64,000 nucleotides of DNA from positions 71,629,617 to 71,693,616 of the forward strand of contig NC_087063.1 of NCBI RefSeq assembly GCF_963678635.1, written 5' to 3'. Of the stretch, positions 55,415-64,000 are shown piece after piece. Source of the DNA: Symsagittifera roscoffensis. Taxonomy: Eukaryota; Xenacoelomorpha; Acoela; Convolutidae. The translations under genes and the position numbers were made by a program. A model generated the notes under the pieces. It was not told the DNA's origin, ran no database searches, and saw nothing but the letters and a program-made list of their open reading frames with translations. Each line of letters begins with the position of its first letter. Position 1 is the first letter of the stretch.

Positions 55415-55775
55415 CACTAGCGGCTTTAGGGGAAGGGGGGCGTCCGCCCCTTCAAGTCTCAGTGATTCGACACCCTGCGGACTATTTTGAAATATCCATT
55501 TTCGGCTGAAAAACCCTAAATTATTTGTAAATTTTGAGAGGGAAGCGCGCACCGAAAAAGGCAATTTTTTGGTCAAAATTTTCCAAAAAGTGCCTAACAC
55601 GCCCTTTTTTTGGCCAGTTTTTTCTTAGTTTTGCCTGCGGAGCAGAAAATTTGGTCAAAATAGGGTTTTATAGTGATATGTGATAGCTCGGAAAATCAGT
55701 TTGATCGACCTAAAAAAAGGCCGATAAAATCCGCTCATCCGTCCCTCTTCGAGAAAATCCTATATCCGCCCCCTG
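55415..55775. mobile_element. 361-bp non-autonomous hAT-type MITE
   Basis: The right end reads, on the minus strand, CAGGGGGCGGATATAGG, a typical hAT terminus. The left end CACTAGCGGCTTTAGG is a diverged match. The flanks ATTTAGTG (55407-55414) and ATTTAGTA (55776-55783) form an 8-bp target duplication with one mismatch. There is no transposase. Confidence 0.75.
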
Positions 55776-55783
55776 ATTTAGTA

Positions 55784-56413
55784 TCCGACATAGTGGTTGA
55801 CCTAACTTTTTTATCACGGTTTTTTTCTACTGAATGCTAATTTGGTGAACTTTTTTTCATCGTTTTCGTCCAAGCTAGGGCTGACTGTTTAAGTATAAAA
55901 CGTAGCTATAAATATAGTTGGTTAAAATGCAGCCTGAAGTAAAGTTGTTTCACATGCTAATTTACATTTTCTTACCCTCCAAAAAGTATGCTAAGCGACA
56001 GTTTTTTAAAAAAAATTTAGGGGTGAGGTGTCGAGTATTATGCTATTTGGTCTGCCCCAATTTAATTGAAATGAAACTTTCTATAACATACTTGTGCTAA
56101 GTGCAAATAAAAACGAATTTTAAATCTTTTGAAAACCAGATGTTTTCCTTCTAAAAGCAAAGATTTAATGTTAGCTTTCAATCTTAGTTTATTTGTTGGT
56201 TCTTTGCGTTCCACATGTGGAAACCTAAATATGTTTTCCTCTGGCATTAGAACGTCTACTTTTGTCCATTTTGTTGCTATGGTGTTCATGTATTGACCAG
56301 AATAAACAATGTCAGTTTTCAGATGAAATGCTACACAACGAATCCTTTGTCACTAGGTGACAGTTTTCCATTAATGGCTTGTAGAAGCATTCTTTTTATT
56401 TGTTAAAACAATA
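55784..56413 (+). promoter_or_regulatory. 5' flank of the TBC1D5 gene
   Basis: This spacer between the MITE and the TBC1D5 start codon shows no recognisable promoter motif; it is assigned by position. Confidence 0.3.
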
Positions 56414-58738
56414 ATGTTGTCTAGCTCTAAAATGTGGGCTGGTCAGTCGGCCGATTTCGACGAAATCCCACCCGAGTCCACTTCAGGCTCGGACAAGTCC
56501 GGTTTCCGGTCAGCCTGGACAAGTGTGTTTAACGGTTCTTCCAAAGAGTGCCTTGCGAATATTCGGAAACTCGCATTCGCTGGTGAGATTTCGGATTTGC
56601 CTTTTCGATCTGTGATTTGGAAACTTTTGTTGGCATTGTTACCACCAAACCCGAAAACTTGGATGCACGAAAGTAGTATCCAGCGAAGTCGGTACGAACG
56701 AATGAAGGAAAAATATCTGACGGAAGTTTATGAGAAAAGCAGTGAAAAAGCTAGCGCTATGAGAAATGGTGGCAACGGCACTGGAGCATATTCTGACGAA
56801 GATTTGAGACGCGATATTCGCCAAGATGTCGTGAGAACATTTCCCGAAATGGATTTCTTCGCGGATCCGAAGGTGGTCGGAATGATGTGCACGATTTTGT
56901 TCATCTACGCTAAGGAAAACTCCGACGTGCTTTACAAACAGGGTATGCATGAACTGCTAGCTATTATCTTTTATGTACTTGATAAGGACCACACGGCGTT
57001 CAAAAAGTGCGTCAAGTCGAAGACGAAAATGAGCGACCGAGTGCATGCGGTGCTAAGAAGCAGTCACATAGAACACGACGCCTTCATTCTGTTCTCGAAG
57101 GTGATGCAGCACACCAAAGTATGGTACGAGTATCGGGACTCCACTTTCCAGCAGTTCAAATCAAGGTTCGCATTCTCAAATTCTCAGAATTCAGAGCTAG
57201 AACTGCAGTCGCCTGCCATTAAGAAAATCAATGCCATATGGTCCAAATCAGTCAGAAGTATGGACCCCGAGTTACACTATAAACTGACTTGCTTGGACAT
57301 ACAACCACATTTCTTTAGTCTAAGATGGCTTCGTTTAATTTTTGCTCGAGAATTACATTTCAATGAAGTTTTGAATCTCTGGGATGCAATATTTGCCTAT
57401 GATTCAGATCTGTCCTTTATAGACTCTGTATACTGTGCTATCTTGTACTCTATTCGCAACGAGTTAATAAGCGGCGATCACTCATCTTGCCTACAAACTC
57501 TCATGCGTCATCCAAAAAACTTGACCACCTTCAGATTAGTTTCCTGGGCCATGTACATTGCCGATCCGAATAACAATTCAAAACCTCTGGACTTCGTAGA
57601 CAGGTCAGGTTGGGAACATCCAGACAAACCGGCTGCCAAGAAAACAGTCCCACTGAAAACAGTAAGGTCGTACAGTTTAACTAACTTGCTAAGTGCGGTT
57701 ATGGGATCCGGGGGCTCCAAAGAGCCAGAGACACCAAGGAAGGCGGAAAAGCCGATGGATTTATCTAGAATTATAGAGAACAGACCGAACAAGCAAAGGT
57801 CTCCGCGGAAGTTCTCGTATACTTCAACTGCTACTGCTTCCAATCAATTACTCACATATCAACAAGCTTCAAGCACCTCCACGACACCACGGTACAGTGC
57901 GAACAGTTCAAGAAGTACAAACAGTTCCCAAACACCACGAGAAGATCTAGCCAATAAGTGCAATTATTGCTCTAAAAGAATAGAAACATTCATTCAATCG
58001 CTATACGAAGTTTTGCAAGATGAGGAACTAAAAAATGACGAAAAGATATTGGTGTCGATTGCTGGCTTGAAACAAGTTAGAGATGTTTTAAACGGATCTA
58101 TTAGAGTGCCATCGAGTAAATTAGAGGAGAGCTCAGAGGCTTCAGGCGTCCCTGAACTGTCATCGCAATATCCCAGTACGAGTAGTAATTCTTCCAGTAC
58201 TAAAAACAACTCGGAAATGGTCGAGTTGTATGTCAGTGGCGAGAATAATAACTCGCCTGTCACGCCCGACCAAAAAGTAGTTCTTAATGGGGCTGCGATT
58301 CATAGCAGCAAAACGAAAGAAGAATCAGATTGTAGCAATATAGAGTCACCATTTGTCAAATCATCCCCGGAAACTATGGTGACAGTACGGAAAAATCCAC
58401 CGAAAGCTAGAAATTTTAAAGCTTTAAACGGAGCGTCCAAAAAGCTACTACTGCCTGACAAATCATTAACTGCTTCGTTTTCCCCGACCATCTTGACGGA
58501 ATCGAAACCGATTTCATCCAGTACACTAACAGACCCAGTCGTTGTCTCGGAACATGACCCAAGTGTCGTGAAAAGTGAGTCTGGAACTACAGATGACGTC
58601 ACATTTATAAGTTCACCCGAGGGCCCGATCTCGTTAGGGAGTGTCTCGGACTCAATAGCGAGAGTCCCGAAACTCCTGATGAGTTGCGAGGGCTTCACAG
58701 ACGAATCAACGCCCAGCAACGACAACGAAGTTGACTAA
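56414..58738 (+). CDS. TBC1D5: TBC1 domain family member 5, intronless
   Basis: This 774-aa protein is encoded without introns. TBC1D5 is a Rab7 GTPase-activating protein that binds retromer (VPS29) and ATG8 proteins on endosomes and autophagosomes. The TBC domain spans about residues 55-390. It has the arginine-finger motif IRQDVVR at 135-141 (Arg141), the TBC1D5-like continuation TFPEM, and the glutamine finger YKQGM at 174-178 (Gln176). LRWLRLIFARE and WDAIFA match the later TBC helices. The C-terminal half is Ser/Thr/Pro-rich and probably disordered, as in the human protein (795 aa), where retromer-binding sites lie. The ATG at 56414 is followed by an in-frame ATG at residue 7. The absence of introns suggests a retroposed or intron-poor locus; no frame damage is seen. 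Confidence 0.9.
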   Translation: MLSSSKMWAGQSADFDEIPPESTSGSDKSGFRSAWTSVFNGSSKECLANIRKLAFAGEISDLPFRSVIWKLLLALLPPNPKTWMHESSIQRSRYERMKEKYLTEVYEKSSEKASAMRNGGNGTGAYSDEDLRRDIRQDVVRTFPEMDFFADPKVVGMMCTILFIYAKENSDVLYKQGMHELLAIIFYVLDKDHTAFKKCVKSKTKMSDRVHAVLRSSHIEHDAFILFSKVMQHTKVWYEYRDSTFQQFKSRFAFSNSQNSELELQSPAIKKINAIWSKSVRSMDPELHYKLTCLDIQPHFFSLRWLRLIFARELHFNEVLNLWDAIFAYDSDLSFIDSVYCAILYSIRNELISGDHSSCLQTLMRHPKNLTTFRLVSWAMYIADPNNNSKPLDFVDRSGWEHPDKPAAKKTVPLKTVRSYSLTNLLSAVMGSGGSKEPETPRKAEKPMDLSRIIENRPNKQRSPRKFSYTSTATASNQLLTYQQASSTSTTPRYSANSSRSTNSSQTPREDLANKCNYCSKRIETFIQSLYEVLQDEELKNDEKILVSIAGLKQVRDVLNGSIRVPSSKLEESSEASGVPELSSQYPSTSSNSSSTKNNSEMVELYVSGENNNSPVTPDQKVVLNGAAIHSSKTKEESDCSNIESPFVKSSPETMVTVRKNPPKARNFKALNGASKKLLLPDKSLTASFSPTILTESKPISSSTLTDPVVVSEHDPSVVKSESGTTDDVTFISSPEGPISLGSVSDSIARVPKLLMSCEGFTDESTPSNDNEVD

Positions 58739-59870
58739 AATTAAGAACAATTCGATTATAATTTTGGTATCGATTAAGTTAGAATCATCTTTTCTTAGAT
58801 CGCAGTTGGCATATGTGTTTTCATTTATTTCAAAAGCTTTGTCATGGGTGCGATGTTCCTCAATCTTTAAGGTATAATCAAAATTGAACTCAGTTCATCA
58901 TTTGCTTTCTTTGAATATTTTCCACAAAAGGTTTCATCGATTGAAAATTAAATGTTGTTCAAATGGATTATCTCTAATTTCATTCCAAGCTATATTTTCA
59001 TCCAAATTTCGCAATCTAATTTCGAATTGGGCAAACATGCTTTTGCATATCATGAGTTTAATTTTCCTGGAGTGTTTTTAATATTTCTCATCTCAGTATT
59101 TGTGCTCATCTATTTCAACACCTGACTTAAATTTCACTTCTGAACATAGCAGTGCTACATATTATGAATTTAGCAGGTGTTTTTATTTCAGGGTTAAGTT
59201 TTATTCATCCCACTAGTATTTTTTTGCCAATAGTTTTCTAAACTAGATTTTAATACATCGGATTTGGAAAATCTGTCTAACTTAGTTTAGTTTTCAAAAG
59301 TTTGCATTCAAATTGATTTTTATTGTGAAATGTTTTCATGAAATAAATTCGTAAAAATGCAAAAAGGTTGTTGATACTGTTGAGACCAACAAATTGAGTG
59401 CAACAATAGAAACTGTTTTTTGTGCGGAAAACAGATTTTTTTGCTCGTGTTCCTCCTTTTTGCCTTGCAGCTCTGTAAAAATCGGATTTCTTGCTATCAA
59501 ATATACTAATAAGTATGCGTGATGGTTAGCGTTTTTGCAATGTTTGCTGTGTACCCTATCGGTTAACAAGACTGCTCGTTTCGGGACTGCTCGTTTGGTG
59601 GGAAAAAAAGGTAATTTTTGAATTGAGTGTTTATAATTCATGTAATGTTCCCCCGTTTTCAATGTAAAGTACAATATGATGTTTTCTCCCTTCAGCAACA
59701 CGGTAATTTTAACCAATCAGCCTGCCCAGAATCAGTTTCAAATGATTTCTGTGCTGGGTAATTTCGCCGCCTGCGTGTTAATTATTTTAAATTGACTTTT
59801 TTCAAACCCAATTTTTAAAGGAAAAAATGACATTTTTACTGACTGACATCATATAAACCGGTGAAGGTTG
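58739..59870. other. Presumed TBC1D5 3' UTR and intergenic spacer
   Basis: AT-rich; the nearest AATAAA-like signal is near 59341. A minus-strand frame at 59336-59716 has no family resemblance and was not accepted as a gene. Confidence 0.4.
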
Positions 59871-59877
59871 TTAACGC

Positions 59878-60190
59878 AATGAGCTATGGTTAAGTGGTTA
59901 ATACGAGTGATACATGGCCTGGAGGTTTGAGTTCAAATTCTGGAGTATTGGTTTTTTAAAATTGATTGTTAAAGTTTTTTGTCTTTTCTTTTCCCTTTTT
60001 TATTTGTTAAACTACTGGCTTCTGTTTTGTGCTTGTGTTGCTCCTTTTTGCTTAAGCGCCAATCATAAATTGTTCTTGAAATTCAAAGAGCTTAAAGGGC
60101 ATCTATTTTTTTCTTTGAAATTCGAAAGTTGAGATTTTTTCAAGAAAGTCATTGTTTTATTTGTTTACTTGCGTTCATTACTCATTTGCA
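59878..60190 (+). mobile_element. tRNA-like head plus R1-type repeat
   Basis: 'ctatggttaagtggttaatacg' and 'gagttcaaattctgg' give weak A- and B-boxes. The downstream 'caatcataaattgttcttgaaattcaaagagctt' is an R1 block, so the head and R1 may belong to one composite element. Confidence 0.45.
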
Positions 60191-60613
60191 GTCTTCGATT
60201 GGCTGTTTTAAATTATGTGGACTAATAAAAGACGTGAAACATTCACATCAATTTTTTCAATTATATACCACATACAGATGTTGATTTTTGTTTATTTTTC
60301 TTCTGTATTTATTATATATTTCAAGAAAATGGTGTACAAACATAATTGATCGACTCGTAGAACAAACGCACCAAAATAATGGTTCTCAAACCAAATACTA
60401 AAAATTTTGATTTTTTTCCAAATTTTATTTTAAGTATTTGCTTGTAAAACCCTTATTTTTTAAAATTGCGAAGAGGAATTCTGCAGATTGAACGCCGAAT
60501 ATAGCCAAATAGCAAAAAGTATTTCAAAAACTTGACAAATTAGTCCTTTAACTGTTCTGGGGTGTTTTTCACGAATCTTTTGTTTCGTTTATTTCACTAT
60601 TTCTTGATATTGT

Positions 60614-60633
60614 GGGGGGGGGGGGGGGGGGGG
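60614..60633 (+). repeat. Homopolymer of 20 G
   Basis: An uninterrupted run of G on this strand lies in otherwise AT-rich DNA. Its true length is uncertain in most sequencing data. It could form a G-quadruplex. Confidence 0.95.
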
Positions 60634-63272
60634 CCGAGTTTCGTCAGAAGTTTTGAAGTACGGCAACCGGCATCATCTTGCTGGAAAAGTTCGTACAGAT
60701 AATGTTCTCTATCTCGTTGTTTCTGAGTAACTTGCAATATTTGGCCAAAATATTTTTTCGTTTGTGACTATATCTTTTTCCCCAGAAAATTATATAGCCT
60801 CAAAACATCACCCCTTTTGCTATCTATTTTTTTGATGTTGGGTTGACATAATTAAGATGATAATTGGTCGTCTCACATATACTTTGGCGCTGAAGTGTAA
60901 TTCATCGATGTGTTTTCTGAAGAAAAAAAAAACATTTTTCCAAAAATATTCTGGTTTTTCTCAAAAATTTGGCACATTTTAAGCGCTCGTTTTTTTTGTC
61001 TGAAATTAAGTTTTTTGGCGCTTATGTGTGCTTTCAAACCTTCCTTGATCAAATTGATCGAATTTTGCTGGCTTATGAGTATAAAGCTGGATCAAATTTT
61101 TTTGAAGCTTTTGGTAAAAGGAAGTTTTTTACAATCAAATAGATCTTTTGTCTCGTTCTGTAGCTTTTTGGCCGACTGACTTTTTTGTTCTAACAGAATG
61201 TCTTTTTTCCAATTATCGACACTTCTCTGAATAATCCCAAGCGTTGTAAGCATTGATTTTTAGTGAAAGTTCCTAGGTTCATTTTTTTGCACAGCTTAAT
61301 TAAGCCAATAAAAGATAAAAAAAAGTTGTTTTTGATTTTTTGGAGATGTATTTTAATCTAAAATGCGACAAGAGTCTGTCGAAAATCGTGACTTATGAGA
61401 GTTATTTTAAATATATATTTGTTAATAATTTTATTATTACTGTAAATTGTCAAAATGGGTTGATTTGAAACAAAAAAATGATGAAGTCAATTACTGAATA
61501 GATTATTCGCAGAATTTTTATAGTGTAAAATAATTTTGCGAAATTCCAGCCCAAAACTTTTACACAAAATTGAATAATTATGTCTTGTCTTAGTCAATCA
61601 GAAATCACGCCAAAAATCGGCTCAATTGCTGCAAAATGCTTAAAACAACTCTCTTAAAAAATGTTATTTTTGTACAAAGTTGAAGACTATACATTTCTTT
61701 AACTTTAATGAACTGCATAAGTTTTTCTTTTTGATATAGTTTTGACATCAATTGAACCGATAGTTTTGGCGGTTGACTAAAACATTTTGATTGACTAAAA
61801 AGCCGAAATTCATTGTTGTGGGCATAAAATTTTAGACCTGAGCTGCACCACATTAATTCTGTTAAAATTCGAAGCAAATTTTGTTATCTCATTTTTCGTC
61901 CAATGTTATTACAGTTTGAGAAAAACGCTTTCAAATTTTCCAGTTCTGTTTTTTTGTCTGGATATTTTAAATCAGCTTTGTGTAATCAATAATTTTTTAA
62001 TCGAAAAAAGCTAAATTTAAATTGTGCTGCAATTAGCGATGTCATGGATCATATCACTGCCTGACGAAAATAATTTTTTTCCGTGAGCGCTCCCCCCTAA
62101 ACAAAATCTTAAATTTTTTTCCTAATTAGTGAAGTGTTTTCTGCTTGGTGTGATAAAAGGATCTGCCTTAAAAATATAATCAGGCACATTAGACAGTCCT
62201 ACTATGGGAAAATTAGAGAAAATTGACTAGAAAAACTGAAAAAGTATTGAATTTTTTTTTCAAAAAGTTTTTGAAGTTTTTGCTTCCCAAAATGAAACTA
62301 AAAACTGCAAAATTGGTCTTACTTGCTTAAATTAAGTTTTAAGGTCTTAAATTAAACATTTCGTGTTATGAGCCTGCTCGCTTGCTTTATTCACTCGAAT
62401 TGAGACAAAAATTCAAATTTTCAACACAAGAAAAATTTTTGGAAATAGTTTTATGTGGTTCGAATCAAAATGTGGAACCTGATTTTGCGTGGAACAAAAA
62501 AAACTAAAACACAACCGAATACAAAGTTCTTCTCCAGTTTCAATGGGTGGAACAATAAAGGGTTTATAAGTTTTTTTGTTGTTCTGATTTCATTGGTTTT
62601 GGCCGATTTCATTATTTCGTAATTTTTTTATGTAAACGGCAGAAAGTTATGATGTAAAGTTTTTTTGTTTTGTCGTTTTTGATTACCGCAAATGTACTTC
62701 TGAAGGACCAACTTGGTTGTTAATGCGAACTTGGAATCAAGTTTTGTAGTTGGTATGGAAACAGCAGAAAGATGACGTGGAAAAACGTTTGCTTTTTACA
62801 TGCAGTTTTGGCAAAATAAATATAATTTTGAATGCTGAAGCCAATAATGTTGAGTAAAATTGTTACATACATGTTGTTTCAAGAAGTATGCAGTCCGTCT
62901 CCTGCAAAAAATCTCAAATAACGGAACAATTGCGTTCGGATCACGATACCCGGTGGGTATTCATGAAAAAAATGTAAAAACATGGTCAGAAGACATGAAA
63001 AAAATGTAAAAACATGGTCAGAAGACTCAAGCAGTCAGAAGCTTTTGTTCAGTTTGTGACTGAATTTGAAAATGCACTATTCAATTTGGTGTTCACTGTG
63101 GACTGAAAAAGGTCAAAGAAAAGCAAATATTGTTATCATAAATCCGATGAACCCATAAGTTGTTCATTGTCGGCTAGGAACAGGTTGCAGATAGTGCGAA
63201 ATCGTTGATAATTTCCACTCTCCGCTTTGTCAAATATCTTTATAAATTTTTCGAGATTCTGAATGCTATAAT
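60634..63272. other. Intergenic, no gene recognised
   Basis: AT-rich sequence. The only clear structure is a 33-bp direct repeat near 62965-63022 ('atgaaaaaaatgtaaaaac', 'atggtcagaaga'). Confidence 0.4.
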
Positions 63273-63701
63273 ATGAGTATACGGAACTCAACTTGTTATT
63301 CGTTTATATTGTCACGCTTGCCTAATCATATTCTGAGCAGACATAGTACCAAACCATGTATAGTTTCTACCTATGGTAGCTCTAGAAGATCAAGTTATTC
63401 AAAAAGCGAAAACTATCACTCCAATCACAGACTGTATATATCATTCGGTTCGCTTTTGGGCGCTGGTGCTGCAACTTTTGTGATCTATCAATGGAACAGA
63501 AGGGGAAATTTGGTTGACATGAAATCACGGGACGAACTGTCCCACGAAATTTTGAATCCAGTCCGATATCAGAAGAGTTCCGAAAGGTCGAATGATAAAG
63601 AAAAAGTTCTGAGGTTGCAGAGAAAAGACTTCAGACAGAACTTGAAAAGAGAAATTGAAATGTACCGAATTACAAATCTGATTCCAGGAATTATCTGTCA
63701 G
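63273..63701 (+). CDS. First exon of an unidentified protein, probably mitochondrial and single-pass
   Basis: I do not recognise the gene. From the ATG at 63273 the frame runs 143 codons to a CAG|GTAAAT donor after 63701, and the remaining exons lie beyond the window. The first 50 residues are rich in Ser, Arg and His with hardly any acidic residues, as in mitochondrial presequences. A small-residue hydrophobic segment (SFGSLLGAGAATFVIYQW, about 57-74) could span a membrane, followed by a basic stop-transfer-like WNRRG. The rest is charged (EKVLRLQRKDFRQNLKREIEMYRI) and probably helical. An inner-membrane enzyme or assembly factor with its body in later exons is plausible; this is inference. 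Confidence 0.5.
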
Positions 63702-64000
63702 GTAAATCTTGTCTTAAATATAATAGCAATTAGGCCAAGTGAACTATCTACCCCTCGACTATTTTAGGGAGACAGTTCGCTTGGTTGAAAGCATTCTTTT
63801 TCAGCTAATCAGAGCTCAGTGTTTTTTCATGTTGACTTACTGCTTAAATTTCTAGAAAATGCTCGTTTTAATATTTCCAATCTTCCAAAGTGCAATCCAA
63901 AAAAAACAAATTTAATCGTCGTTTTGTTTTTTCTTTTGTTGTCTCTCCGACCGAGAATTCGAAATGAACTTCGGATTCTGGTGTTTTTCTGTGACGGCAA
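63702..64000. other. Intron of the unidentified gene, cut by window end
   Basis: It follows the GTAAAT donor. No acceptor with a coding continuation is visible before the edge. Confidence 0.45.

Noticed and set aside
59336-59716. 126-codon minus-strand frame
   Set aside because: No recognised domain, no splice or start context, and AT-rich composition like its surroundings.

Overview
The window is eukaryotic nuclear DNA, most likely from an invertebrate animal with an AT-rich, repeat-rich genome. The reasons are spliced genes with animal-type orthologues (MTPAP, DIS3L2, TBC1D5), GT-AG introns from about 70 bp to 7 kb, tRNA-derived SINEs, non-LTR and hAT remnants, and no prokaryotic gene organisation. 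I cannot place the phylum.

Region 1 (1 to about 9.6 kb) is an intronless, more GC-rich block unlike its surroundings. It holds two very long intact open frames, ORF1 (open at the left edge, at least 854 codons) and ORF2 (1533 codons), which overlap by 11 nt at a start/stop junction. ORF1 carries motifs of an SGNH-esterase-like fold; ORF2 matches nothing I recognise. No reverse transcriptase, integrase or transposase motif is visible in the part present. About 2 kb of two tandem 0.9-1.1 kb units follow. The palindromic heptamer TCTNGAG is strongly over-represented in both the coding part and the repeats, which suggests one entity. This is the best candidate for an undescribed system in the window.

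Region 2 (10.0-18.4 kb) is MTPAP, the mitochondrial poly(A) polymerase, in two exons. Its 6.9 kb intron holds a 665-bp near-identical fragment of the Region 1 element, flanked by two 623-bp copies of the exon-1 end plus intron start. This looks like a recent template-switch rearrangement.

Region 3 (18.4-34.8 kb) has no gene I can support. It holds SINEs, a 138-bp minisatellite with a GC-rich decamer tail, degenerate satellite monomers and a decayed CR1/jockey-like LINE.

Region 4 (34.8-55.1 kb) is DIS3L2, a 3'-5' exoribonuclease of the RNB family. I reconstruct it as 16 in-frame exons encoding 974 aa. An intronless sphingosine-kinase-like gene is nested on the opposite strand inside one intron, and the last intron holds a higher-order satellite array.

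Region 5 (55.1-64 kb) carries a 361-bp hAT-type MITE, an intronless TBC1D5 (Rab GTPase-activating protein of the retromer pathway), and the first exon of an unidentified probable mitochondrial membrane protein cut by the right edge.

The host genes do not form a pathway, although MTPAP (mitochondrial mRNA tailing) and DIS3L2 (decay of uridylated RNA) both act at RNA 3' ends. Most dispersed repeats of the main SINE and tail families lie in the same + orientation, which is unexpected for independent insertions.
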